Part shown: positions 25,378 to 33,810 of the stretch, piece after piece
Numbering within the stretch: the stretch's first letter is position 1
Layout: each line of letters begins with the position of its first letter
Position numbers and translations under genes: made by a program
The notes under the pieces: generated by a model
Databases searched by the model: none
What the model was told of the DNA's origin: nothing
The model's input: the letters and a program-made list of their open reading frames with translations, nothing else
Source of the DNA: Streptomyces sp. GSL17-111
Lineage (GTDB): Bacteria; Actinomycetota; Actinomycetes; Streptomycetales; Streptomycetaceae
DNA length: 64,000 bases
Direction of reading: 5' to 3'
NCBI RefSeq assembly: GCF_037911585.1
Contig: NZ_JBAJNS010000001.1
Location: 4,573,501-4,637,500, forward strand

Positions 25378-26732
25378 CAGCGCGCGTCCCCGCCCGACGA
25401 GCCGTCCGACGAGCCGTCCGAGGGGCCGTCCGACGAGCCGTCCGGCCCGTTCGCGGAGCGGTCGGCCGAGCCGTTCGTGCCCGTGCCGCGCTTGCGCAGA
25501 CTCACCAGCAGGCCGATGCCGACGCCCGCGACGAAGATCGAGCCGACGACCCACCACACGGCCGCGCCGTTCCCCTCCTCGCCGTCCGCGCCGTCGCGAT
25601 TCTCGGACGCCAACCCCTTGGGCTCCTTCGAGGGCTGCGGCTCCGGCCCGGTGGCGCTCAGCCGGGCGAGCAGGTCCGAGCCGCCGAACGCCTCCGGGTC
25701 GCCGCCCGTGGCCCGGACCGCCAGCACCAGCTGACCGAGGCCCGCCGGGCTCTCGTTCAGGCCCTGCCACTGGCCGTGGTGGTCCGCCAGCCAGTTCAGC
25801 GGCTCCCGCGCGGCGTCCTCGTGACCGCCCGCCGCCAGGGCGATGACGGCCAGCGCGGTCCCGCTGTGGTCGGGCTGCGGTTCGGCGCCCGGCATGGCGA
25901 ACTCCAGGTAGCCGCCGTTGCGCTCCAGTTCGGCGCTGAGGTAGGCGGCGGCGGCCTGCGCGGACCGCTCGGCCGGGAACCGGCCGTCCTCGTCGCACTC
26001 CGGGAGCGTCGGCGTCCCGGCGTCCTGACCGGCGGCCTCGGCCGCCAGGCCCAGGCCCTGCGCCCCGAGCGCGGCGGACGCCGTGGCCAGGCCGTTCGGC
26101 TTCAGGTCGCCGTTCTCCTCGGGGACGTGGGCGAAGGCGCCGGCCTGCCCGTCCGGCGCGTCGCAGCCGAGCTGGAAGGCGCTCAGCGCGGCGGCGGGGG
26201 AGTCCTCGCCCGAGCCGTCGCGGCCCGCCGCGTTCAGCGCGCCCGCGACGACGGCCGTGGAGTTGGCGTCGGACGCCGGGTCGCCCGCGTAGTACGCCCA
26301 GCCGCCGTCCTCGTTGCGCACCGACTCCAGCCACGCCACCGCGTCCCCGACCGCGCCCGCGTCCGCTCCGCGCAGCGCCGCCAGGGCCTGCACGGCCATG
26401 GCCGTCGCGTTGGTGTCGCGCGGTGTCTCCGCGTCGCAGGGCGCCTGCGGGTCCGCGCGGTAGGAGGTGAAGGAACCGTCGTCGCACTGCTGGTCCGTCA
26501 GCCACTCCACGGCCGACTCGGCCGGGGTGACGCCGAGCGCGTCCTGCGCGAGCAGCGCCGTCGACTGCCGCCACACCGCGTCGTACTGCGGGTCCCCGGC
26601 GCCGTACAACCCGGCCGGGAGCGTCACCTCGGCGGACGGGGACGGGGAGGCGTCGGCCAGGGCGGCGGGGGCCGCCGACGCGCTCAGGACGGTGGCGGCG
26701 GCCAGGGCCGTGGCGCAGCGGCGCAGGAGCAT
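25377..26732 (-). CDS. Secreted prenyltransferase/squalene-oxidase-repeat (alpha/alpha toroid) protein, transcobalamin-like
   Basis: A 451-residue protein with a signal peptide (ALAAATVLSASAAPAALA). Repeated helical hairpins follow, with QCDDGSFTSY, RNEDGGWAYYA and similar turns of the terpenoid-cyclase toroid superfamily. No terpene-cyclase DxDD or prenyltransferase metal site is visible, so it is more likely a binding protein. A C-terminal helix (VWWVVGSIFVAGVGIGLLV) and a repetitive Ser/Asp/Gly tail anchor it. It is first in the operon, directly behind the cobalamin riboswitch. Transcobalamin and intrinsic factor share this fold, which suggests surface B12 binding (inference). Confidence 0.75.
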   Translation of the reverse strand: MLLRRCATALAAATVLSASAAPAALADASPSPSAEVTLPAGLYGAGDPQYDAVWRQSTALLAQDALGVTPAESAVEWLTDQQCDDGSFTSYRADPQAPCDAETPRDTNATAMAVQALAALRGADAGAVGDAVAWLESVRNEDGGWAYYAGDPASDANSTAVVAGALNAAGRDGSGEDSPAAALSAFQLGCDAPDGQAGAFAHVPEENGDLKPNGLATASAALGAQGLGLAAEAAGQDAGTPTLPECDEDGRFPAERSAQAAAAYLSAELERNGGYLEFAMPGAEPQPDHSGTALAVIALAAGGHEDAAREPLNWLADHHGQWQGLNESPAGLGQLVLAVRATGGDPEAFGGSDLLARLSATGPEPQPSKEPKGLASENRDGADGEEGNGAAVWWVVGSIFVAGVGIGLLVSLRKRGTGTNGSADRSANGPDGSSDGPSDGSSDGSSGGDAR

Positions 26733-26869
26733 CAGGTGCCTTTCGGTGGCGGTCGCGCACACCGGCACCACGGGCGGGCCACGCTGGGCGCGCGGCTCTC
26801 CGGGCTCGGCATCCGCAGACCTCGACGGTGCCGGCGGCGCGCTGCGAACGCTCCGCCGGGAGCCATGGA

Positions 26870-26887
26870 CCCTCCCGGGGGAGGGGT
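26870..26887 (-). terminator. Hairpin downstream of the cobalamin aptamer (expression platform)
   Basis: On the minus strand CCCTCC and GGAGGG pair around a CCCG loop just after the B12 box. The very stable short hairpin could end transcription when the aptamer is ligand-bound. There is no U-tract. Confidence 0.5.
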
Positions 26888-27030
26888 ACGCCGTGGTGCG
26901 GGTCTTCCGGCTCGCGGCCCGCCGGAGCCGCTCCTTCCGGTGCGGTCCTGCGGTGCCGTTCACGGTTGCGGGTCAGCGCCGGATTCCCACCGGCTTCCCC
27001 CGACCAGGGCGCGTACTGCACCGGACACTC
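26883..27030 (-). promoter_or_regulatory. Cobalamin (B12) riboswitch
   Basis: Minus-strand blocks: GCCGGTGGGAATCCGGC (26994-26978), then GCTGACCCGCAACCGTGAAC (26977-26958), the core of the adenosylcobalamin aptamer. Then GAGCCGGAAGACCCGCAC (26913-26896), which matches the B12 box. TACGC and GCGTA can close P1. It lies about 165 bp before the first gene of the ECF operon and should switch it off when B12 is plentiful. Boundaries are approximate. Confidence 0.92.
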
Positions 27031-27154
27031 TAACGGCGCAACGGGCCCGGGCCGCGGTGCCGCCGGTCACACCCGCTCAGCAGGTGGGACACGCAGCGTT
27101 CTTCTTGGTGCCGCACGGTGACTGGTCCACCGGGGCCCAACAGCCCATGCGTTT

Positions 27155-27193
27155 GTCATACCGGTCTCATGACAGCCGTGACTGTTCGGTCAC
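27155..27193 (+). promoter_or_regulatory. Two adjacent inverted repeats upstream of the lanthipeptide synthetase
   Basis: GTCAT (27155-27159) and ATGAC (27169-27173) form one imperfect site; GTGAC (27178-27182) and GTCAC (27189-27193) form a second. They lie 84-122 bp before the synthetase ATG. GTGACTG also occurs at 27118. They are candidate binding sites for the RamR-like regulator (inference). Confidence 0.35.
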
Positions 27194-27276
27194 GCACCGG
27201 CATGGAAACGTCTGTGCCGAGCCGGAACGAGGGGCCGACCCCCCCCCGTGCACCGACCCGGAACCGAAGGGGGACG

Positions 27277-29949
27277 ATGGACAGCCGGTACGAGGCCTAC
27301 TGCTTGGCCGACCCGCACTTCTACGAGACCCCCGACCGTCTCTCCACCGCGGCGGGTGGCCGGGACGCGACGCTCGCCGCCGCCCGCCGCCCGGTCCCCG
27401 AGGGCTGGCTGTCCGCCCGCAGCGGCGACTGGCTGGAACTGCGCCCGGAACAGGGTGAGTTCCCCGCGCAGGGGTGGAAGGTGCACGTCTCGGCCACGCT
27501 GGGGAACGCCGGCACCGTCGTCGAACGCGTCTGGGACTACTGCGTCCCGCGCGGCGTCGCCTTCAAGTTCGTCCCCGACCTGCACCTGCTGCACCTGCGC
27601 AACGCCAAGTACGCCGATCGCGGCCACAGCGGCAAGGCGGTGACCGTCTACCCGGTGGACGAGGAGCAGCTGCGGACCGTGCTCACCGAGCTGGACGCGG
27701 AGCTCTCCGGGGAGCCGGGCCCCTACATCCTCACCGACCTGCGCTGGCACGAGGGCCCCCTCTACGTGCGGTACGGCGCGTTCGCCCCACGGCACTGCCT
27801 GGACGAGCACGGGACGCTGGTCCCCGCGCTGGAGAACGCCGAGGGCACCCTCGTGCCCGACCGCAGGGACCCGGTGTTCACCGTCCCGGAGTGGGTCACT
27901 CTCCCCGCCTGCCTCCAACCGCACCTGGACGCCCGCAACTCCGCGACCGTCGCCGACCTGCCCTACCGCATCGAGCGGGCCCTGCACTTCTCCAACGGCG
28001 GCGGGGTCTACGCCGGGAAGGACACCCGCACCGGCGAGGAGGTCGTGCTCAAGGAGGGACGCCCGCACGCCGGTCTGGCCGCCGACGGCGCCGACGCCGT
28101 GCGCCGGCTGGAGCGCGAGAAGGCGGCCCTGGAGCGGCTCGCGGGCAGCGGCGTGGCCCCCGGCGTACGGGACTGGTTCACCCTGGAGGGCCACCGCTTC
28201 CTGGTGATGGACCACCTGCCCGGCCAGACGCTCAACGCCTTCTTCGCCCAGCGTCACCCCCTGCTGACCGAGAACCCCGAGCCCCGCGCCGTCGCCGACT
28301 ACACCCAGTGGGCCCTGACGGTCCACCGGGCCGTCACCGACGCCGTCGCCGCCGTGCACGCACGCGGCATCGTCTTCAACGACCTGCACATGTTCAACAT
28401 CATGGTCGCGCCCGACGAGAAGTCCATCTCGCTGCTCGACTTCGAGGCGGCCGCTCCCGTCGAGGACGACCCGCGGCAGGCCGTCGCGCACCCCGGCTTC
28501 CTGGCCCCCGCCGACCGCCGCGGCTTCGCGATCGACACCTACGCCCTGGCCTGCCTGCGCCTGGCTCTCTTCCTGCCCGTGACGACGCTGCTGGCCGTGG
28601 ACCGCGGCATGGCGGCCCACCTGGCGGACGTCGTCACCGAGCAGTTCCCCGACGTGCCCCGGTCGTTCCTGGACGAGGCGGTGGCCGAGATCGAGGGCGG
28701 CGCACGGAGCGTCCCCCCGGGGGACGGGTCCGTGCGCCCCGCGCCGGAACGCCCCGCGCCGGAACGCGCCGCGCCGGGCGGGCGCCTCGCGACGGCCGCC
28801 CGGTCCACCGACCGGGTGGACGGCGACCGTGCGCCCGGCGTCCACCCCGGCGACTGGCCGCACAGCCGCGACTCCATGGTCCGCGCCATCCTCGCCTCCG
28901 CGACGCCCGAGCGCGACGACCGCCTGTTCCCCGGCGACGTCGCCCAGTTCGGGGAGGGCCGGGGGCTCGGTCTCGCCCACGGAGCGGCCGGCGTCCTGTA
29001 CGCGCTCGCCGAGACCGGCGCGCCGCGCTACCCGCAGGGCGAGGAGTGGCTCCTCGCCCACACCGCGGCGCCACCGCGCCGCACCCCGCTCGGCCTCTAC
29101 GACGGGCTGCTCGGCGTCGCCCTCGTCCTGGACCGGCTCGGCCACCGCGCCCGTGCCGCCGAACTCGTCGAGCGCACCCTGGCCGAGCGGTGGCAGCGCC
29201 TCGGCCACGACCTCGACGGCGGCCTCGCCGGAGTGGGGCTGGCCCTGGACCATCTGGGCACCCGGACGGACGATCCCGCCCTGCACGACCACGCCCTGGA
29301 GGCGGCCTCCCGCGCTGCCGACCTGCTGGCCGGCGCGAGCGACGAGGACGGCCGCATCCCGAGAGCGGGACTGCTGCACGGCGGCACCGGACCCGCGCTG
29401 CTCTTCCTGCGCCTCTACGAACGCACCGGAGACACCGCCCTGCTCGACCTCGCGGGCGAGACGCTGCGGCGGGACCTCGCGCGCTGCGTCCCCGACCGCA
29501 GCGGCGCCCTTCACGTGGACGAAGGCGCCCGCACCATGCCGTACCTCGGCGCGGGCAGCGTCGGCATCGCCGCCGTCCTCGACGACTACCTCACCCACCG
29601 GCCCGACGACAGCGCCTTCCAGGAGGCCCGCGGGCAGATCCTGCCCGCCGCCCGCTCCCGCTTCTACGCGCAGCCCGGACTCTTCCGGGGCCGCGCCGGG
29701 ATGATCTGGCACCTGGCCCGCACCGCCACCCCCCAGGCGTCCCGCGAGGACGTCGAGCGGCAGCTCGACGCGCTCGGCTGGTACGCCATGTCCTACGGCG
29801 GCGGGCTCGCCTTCCCCGGCGACCAGATGATGCGCCTGTCCATGGACCTGTCCACCGGCACCGCCGGATGCCTGCTCGCCGTCGGCTCCGCCCGGCACGA
29901 CGAGCCCGTCCGGCTGCCGTTCCTCCCGCCGCCACCGCGGCCCCGATGA
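27277..29949 (+). CDS. ramC: Class III lanthipeptide synthetase LanKC (RamC/AmfT-like)
   Basis: An 890-residue trifunctional enzyme. The N-terminal lyase domain (about 1-215) is followed by a kinase domain with a Gly-rich SNGGGVYAG near 240, catalytic loop FNDLHMFNIMV near 370 and LLDFEAA. From about 555 a LanC-like cyclase domain of toroid repeats (LAHGAAGVLYALAE, GLYDGLLGVAL, LLHGGTGPALLFL, LFRGRAGMIWH) lacks the zinc Cys/His ligands, as usual in class III. It phosphorylates and eliminates Ser/Thr and cyclises onto Cys in the small precursor encoded next. An Ala/Pro/Glu repeat (APERPAPERAAP) links kinase and cyclase. The ATG follows AAGGGGGA. Confidence 0.93.
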   Translation: MDSRYEAYCLADPHFYETPDRLSTAAGGRDATLAAARRPVPEGWLSARSGDWLELRPEQGEFPAQGWKVHVSATLGNAGTVVERVWDYCVPRGVAFKFVPDLHLLHLRNAKYADRGHSGKAVTVYPVDEEQLRTVLTELDAELSGEPGPYILTDLRWHEGPLYVRYGAFAPRHCLDEHGTLVPALENAEGTLVPDRRDPVFTVPEWVTLPACLQPHLDARNSATVADLPYRIERALHFSNGGGVYAGKDTRTGEEVVLKEGRPHAGLAADGADAVRRLEREKAALERLAGSGVAPGVRDWFTLEGHRFLVMDHLPGQTLNAFFAQRHPLLTENPEPRAVADYTQWALTVHRAVTDAVAAVHARGIVFNDLHMFNIMVAPDEKSISLLDFEAAAPVEDDPRQAVAHPGFLAPADRRGFAIDTYALACLRLALFLPVTTLLAVDRGMAAHLADVVTEQFPDVPRSFLDEAVAEIEGGARSVPPGDGSVRPAPERPAPERAAPGGRLATAARSTDRVDGDRAPGVHPGDWPHSRDSMVRAILASATPERDDRLFPGDVAQFGEGRGLGLAHGAAGVLYALAETGAPRYPQGEEWLLAHTAAPPRRTPLGLYDGLLGVALVLDRLGHRARAAELVERTLAERWQRLGHDLDGGLAGVGLALDHLGTRTDDPALHDHALEAASRAADLLAGASDEDGRIPRAGLLHGGTGPALLFLRLYERTGDTALLDLAGETLRRDLARCVPDRSGALHVDEGARTMPYLGAGSVGIAAVLDDYLTHRPDDSAFQEARGQILPAARSRFYAQPGLFRGRAGMIWHLARTATPQASREDVERQLDALGWYAMSYGGGLAFPGDQMMRLSMDLSTGTAGCLLAVGSARHDEPVRLPFLPPPPRPR

Positions 29950-30005
29950 CCTGCCCCGGCCAGGGGTCAGGAAGTAACACACCGTCCCTACAGAGAGGAA
30001 ACATC

Positions 30006-30125
30006 ATGGCGCTTCTCGACCTGCAGAAGATGGAGACCCCGGAGACCGGCGGCGACGCGGGCAGCAACGTCAGCCTGCTCGCCTGCGACAAGGTCAGCTC
30101 CGCCAGCACCATCCTGTGCCTCTGA
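30006..30125 (+). CDS. ramS: SapB/AmfS-like class III lanthipeptide precursor
   Basis: A 39-residue peptide. The leader MALLDLQKMETPE carries the LLDLQ-x-ME motif recognised by class III synthetases. The core ends SNVSLLAC...SSASTILCL: two S-x2-S-x3-C units, the same ring plan as SapB of S. coelicolor. The start follows GAGAGGAAA at 6 bp, and the gene lies 56 bp after the synthetase. The mature product should be a two-ring morphogenetic surfactant peptide that helps aerial hyphae rise (family knowledge). Its core sequence differs from SapB (Asp-Lys-Val between rings, C-terminal Leu). Confidence 0.93.
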   Translation: MALLDLQKMETPETGGDAGSNVSLLACDKVSSASTILCL

Positions 30126-30203
30126 CACAGCACCGGTGTTCCGGGTGACGCGCTGACGCGCTGAGGCGCTCGGGCGCCCGCGTGTCGGCGCACCGGAGAG
30201 GCC

Positions 30204-30239
30204 CGGTCCCGGGCGGCGGACCACACCCGCCCGGGACCG
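30204..30239 (+). terminator. Stem-loop between the precursor and transporter genes (attenuator)
   Basis: A perfect 12-bp repeat, CGGTCCCGGGCG (30204-30215) and CGCCCGGGACCG (30228-30239), with a 12-nt loop. It lies 78 bp after the precursor stop and 75 bp before the transporter start. It probably ends most transcripts and so keeps precursor mRNA in excess of transporter mRNA. Confidence 0.7.
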
Positions 30240-30314
30240 TCCCCGGCCGCCGAGGCCGAGGCGGTGTCCCGCGAAGAACGGCCCCGAGGAGAACGGCCCG
30301 AGGAGACCGGCCCG

Positions 30315-32015
30315 ATGACACCCGCCGACCGCGTCCTTCGCGACGCCCTGCGCCACCAGGCCGTCCGCGCCACCCTGATCGCGCTCGTCACCACGGCGGA
30401 CGCCGCCGCCGTCCTGCTGCTGCCCGCCGCCCTCGGCCGCACCCTCGACCTGCTGCTCGCCGGTGAACCGGCGACCGCCGCGCTGGCGGGGGCCGCCGCC
30501 CTGCTGGCCGCCCTCTTCCTCCTCGACGCCGTCGAGACCGTGTTGACGGGCACCACCACCGCGCACGCCACCGCCCGCCTGCGCACCCGGCTGGTCGGCC
30601 ACCTCCTGGCCACCGGACCGGCCGGCGCGGCCCGCTTCAGCCGGGGCGACCTCGTCACCCGCGCCACCGCGCTCGCCGCCCAGAGCGGCACGGCGCCGGG
30701 TGCCGTCGCCGCGCTGCTGGCCTCCTGCGCCCTCCCGCTGGGCGGTCTGACCGCCCTCGTCCTCATCGACTGGCGGCTGGCCGGGACGTTCCTGCTCGGC
30801 GTGCCCGTCCTCGCGCTCGTCCTGCGCGCGTTCACCCGGCGCACCGGCGACACCGTCGAGCGGTACCTGCGCCTCCAGGGGGAGATCGCCGGTCGCTTCA
30901 CCGAGACGCTCGCCGGGGCCCGCACCATCGCCGCCGCCGGGACGCTGCGCCGCGAACGCGAGCGGGTGCTCGCCGCGCTGCCCGGGCTGAGCCGCGAGGG
31001 GCACCGCATGTGGCGGGTCCAGGGCCGTTCCAACGCCCAGGCGGCGGTGCTCGTGCCGTTGCTCCAGACGGCCGTCGTCGCCACCGGCGGCCTTCTGCTG
31101 GTCGCCGGTGAGCTGAGCGTCGGCACGCTCCTGGCCGCCACCCGGTACGCCGCGCTCGCCGCCGGGATCGGCGTGCTCACCGGACGGCTGGCCGCGCTCG
31201 TCCGAGCCCGCCGTTCGGGCGCCCGCCTGGCCGAGGTGCACGCCGTGCCCGCCGTGCCCTACGGCACGACGCCGCTGCCGCCGGGGCCGGGCCGGCTGGA
31301 GCTGCGCGGCGTCAGCGCGGTCCGCGGGGGGCGCACGGTGCTGGACGGCGTCGACCTCACCGTGCCCGGCGGCGCGACGGTGGCCGTGGTGGGGCGCTCC
31401 GGCGCGGGCAAGTCCGAACTCGCCCGACTGGCGGGGAAGCTGGCCGAGCCCGACCACGGCGAGGTGCTCCTCGACGGCGTCCCGCTGACCGAGGCAGACC
31501 CCACCGCGCTGCGCCGTGCCGTCGGCTACGCCTTCGAACGTCCCGTCCTCCTCGGCGGGACCCTCGCCGGCACGATCGGCTTCGGTCCGCTGCCGCCCCC
31601 CGGCCCCGAGCGGATCACGGAGGCCGCCCGCGCCGCCCGCGCCGACACCTTCGTGCGCACCCTGCCGCACGGCTACGACACGCCCTGCGCCGACGTGCCG
31701 CTCTCCGGCGGGGAGATCCAACGCCTCGGGCTGGCCCGGGCGTTCACCCACCGGGGGCGGCTGCTCATCCTGGACGACGCCACCTCCAGCCTGGACACCG
31801 CCACCGAACGCCAGGTCACCGAGGCGCTCCTGAACGGGGACCGGCCGGGCACCCGGCTGCTCGTCGCCCACCGTGCCGCCACCGCCGCCCGCGCCGACCT
31901 GGTCGCCTGGCTGGAGGCGGGACGACTGCGCGCCCTCGCCCCGCACGCCCGGCTGTGGCAGGACCCCGACTACCGCGCCGTGTTCGCCACCGGACCGGAG
32001 CCCGCCGATGCCTGA
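30315..32015 (+). CDS. ramA: ABC half-transporter of the SapB-type cluster (RamA/AmfB-like)
   Basis: A 566-residue protein. The membrane domain (about 1-310) has about six helices; the ATPase domain has Walker A GRSGAGKSE near residue 361, signature LSGGEIQRLGLARA and Walker B LLILDDATSSLDTAT. The third Walker-A-following residue is Glu, not the usual Thr. It likely dimerises with the next gene product to export the mature peptide. The ATG follows AGGAGACC; the stop overlaps the next ATG by 8 bp. Confidence 0.88.
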   Translation: MTPADRVLRDALRHQAVRATLIALVTTADAAAVLLLPAALGRTLDLLLAGEPATAALAGAAALLAALFLLDAVETVLTGTTTAHATARLRTRLVGHLLATGPAGAARFSRGDLVTRATALAAQSGTAPGAVAALLASCALPLGGLTALVLIDWRLAGTFLLGVPVLALVLRAFTRRTGDTVERYLRLQGEIAGRFTETLAGARTIAAAGTLRRERERVLAALPGLSREGHRMWRVQGRSNAQAAVLVPLLQTAVVATGGLLLVAGELSVGTLLAATRYAALAAGIGVLTGRLAALVRARRSGARLAEVHAVPAVPYGTTPLPPGPGRLELRGVSAVRGGRTVLDGVDLTVPGGATVAVVGRSGAGKSELARLAGKLAEPDHGEVLLDGVPLTEADPTALRRAVGYAFERPVLLGGTLAGTIGFGPLPPPGPERITEAARAARADTFVRTLPHGYDTPCADVPLSGGEIQRLGLARAFTHRGRLLILDDATSSLDTATERQVTEALLNGDRPGTRLLVAHRAATAARADLVAWLEAGRLRALAPHARLWQDPDYRAVFATGPEPADA

Positions 32016-33810
32016 AGAGTCCTCCCAGCAGACCACCGAGGCCCCGCCGCCCCGGCGCGGCCTGCTCGCCGCCGGGGTGCGCCGGCTGCTGCGCCGACCC
32101 CGGGCCCTGCTGGCCCTGACCGGCTGGTCCGTGCTGGAGGCCGCCCACACCTTCCTGCTCGGGCTGGCCGTCGCCCGGGCCCTGGACGAGGGCTTCCTGC
32201 GCGACCGCCCCGCCACCGGCCTGGCCTGGCTCGGGGTGGGCGCCGTGGGCATCGTGGCCGGGGCCTTCGGCACGGGCCGCGTCCACCGGGCCGTCGGCGC
32301 CCTCACCGAACCCCTGCGGGACCTGCTCGTCGAACGGGTCGTGGGCGGCGGCCTGCACACCGCCGTGACGCGCGGCAGCGCCACCGGGGCCGCCGGGGCC
32401 GGAGCCGTCTCCCGGCTCACCCACCAGGTGGAGATCGCCCGGGACAGCTTCGCCGGGCTCCTCATGGCCGGCCGGGCCTTCGTCTTCACGGCGGCCGCCG
32501 CCCTGGCCGGGCTGGCGGCCCTGCACCCGCTGCTGCTCCTCGTCGTCCTGCCGCCGCTGCTGTGCGGGCTCGCCGTGTTCGCGGCGAGCCTGCGCCCCCT
32601 GGCCCGCCGGCAGCGCCGGTTCCTGGACGCCGACGAGGCTCTGGCCGCCGAACTGGACGCGACGCTGGGCGGGCTGCGCGACGTCGTCGCCTGCGGGGCC
32701 CAGGAGCGGGTGCGCGCCGAGGTGGGCGACCGCGTCACCGACGAGCGGCGCGCCGCGAGTGCGCTGGCCCGCTGGGGGGCGACGCGGGCCGTGGCGCTCG
32801 GGCTCGGCGGCCGGCTGCCCGTGCTGCTCCTGCTGCTGCTCACCCCCTGGCTGCTCGACCGGGGGGTCAGCGCGGGCGCGCTCGCGGGCGCCCTGACCTA
32901 CCTGCTCCAGTCCCTCGCCCCGGCACTGGAGAGCCTGGTGCACGGCCTCGGCGGCGCCGGGGCGCGGCTGGCCGTCGTCCTCACCCGGCTGCGCGGCGGC
33001 CCCACCGACGACGGGCCCGTCCGGCACCGCCCGCCTCCGCCCCGGGCTCCGGGCGCCGCCCTGGAACTGAGCGGCGTCTCCTTCTCCTACGGACGGGGCG
33101 CGGCCCCCGTGCTCGACGCCGTGGACGTCACGGTGCCGCGCGGAGGACACCTCGCCGTCGTCGGGCCGAGTGGCATCGGCAAGTCGACGCTGGCCCGGCT
33201 GCTCGCCGGACTGCTGCGGCCTACCTCCGGGCACGTCGCCGCGCACGGGCCGGTGACGCTCCTCCCGCAGGAGGCGTACGTCTTCACCGGCACCGTGCGC
33301 GAGAACCTCGCCTATCTGTGCCCGGAGCCGGTGCCGGACGCGGTGCTGCTCCGCGCGGCGGAGGCGGTGGGCTGCGCGGAGCTGCTGGCGCGGCTCGGCG
33401 GCCCGGAGGCCGTGCTGGACCCGGCCGGACTCTCGGCGGGCGAGCGGCAGTCGCTGGCCCTGGCGCGGGCCTACGCGTCACCGGACCCGGTGGTCGTCCT
33501 GGACGAGGCGACGTGCCACCTGGACCCGGCCGCCGAGGCGCGGGCGGAGCTGGCGTTCCGCGCCCGGCCGGGCACGGTCGTCGTCATCGCGCACCGGATC
33601 TCCTCGGCGCGGCGCGCGGACCTCGTGCTCGTGCTGGACGGGACGCGGGCCGTGGTGGGGCGTCCGGCCGAGGTCGCGGCGGGCTCGGCGCTCTTCCGTG
33701 ACCTGTGCGGCGGTTGGGACGCCGCCGTGGGGTCACAGCCAGCCGGAACGCTGGGCGATGCAGATGGCGTCCACGCGGTTGCGCGCGCCGGTCTTCCGGG
33801 TGATCGCTGA
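32008..33810 (+). CDS. ramB: ABC half-transporter of the SapB-type cluster (RamB/AmfA-like)
   Basis: A 600-residue protein. A membrane domain of about six helices precedes an ATPase with Walker A GPSGIGKST near residue 389. The signature is the degenerate GLSAGERQSLALARA and Walker B is VVLDEATCHLDPAA. The heterodimer partner is the protein just upstream. The last 25 codons overlap the convergent regulator gene by 78 bp and look like read-through beyond the conserved end; the true family end is near SALFRDLCGGW. Confidence 0.87.
   Translation: MPEESSQQTTEAPPPRRGLLAAGVRRLLRRPRALLALTGWSVLEAAHTFLLGLAVARALDEGFLRDRPATGLAWLGVGAVGIVAGAFGTGRVHRAVGALTEPLRDLLVERVVGGGLHTAVTRGSATGAAGAGAVSRLTHQVEIARDSFAGLLMAGRAFVFTAAAALAGLAALHPLLLLVVLPPLLCGLAVFAASLRPLARRQRRFLDADEALAAELDATLGGLRDVVACGAQERVRAEVGDRVTDERRAASALARWGATRAVALGLGGRLPVLLLLLLTPWLLDRGVSAGALAGALTYLLQSLAPALESLVHGLGGAGARLAVVLTRLRGGPTDDGPVRHRPPPPRAPGAALELSGVSFSYGRGAAPVLDAVDVTVPRGGHLAVVGPSGIGKSTLARLLAGLLRPTSGHVAAHGPVTLLPQEAYVFTGTVRENLAYLCPEPVPDAVLLRAAEAVGCAELLARLGGPEAVLDPAGLSAGERQSLALARAYASPDPVVVLDEATCHLDPAAEARAELAFRARPGTVVVIAHRISSARRADLVLVLDGTRAVVGRPAEVAAGSALFRDLCGGWDAAVGSQPAGTLGDADGVHAVARAGLPGDR

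Noticed and set aside
27190..29982. 930-codon minus-strand frame opposite the LanKC gene
   Set aside because: Complement of an excellent lanthipeptide synthetase; sequence is low-complexity Val/Gly/Gln and lacks domains.
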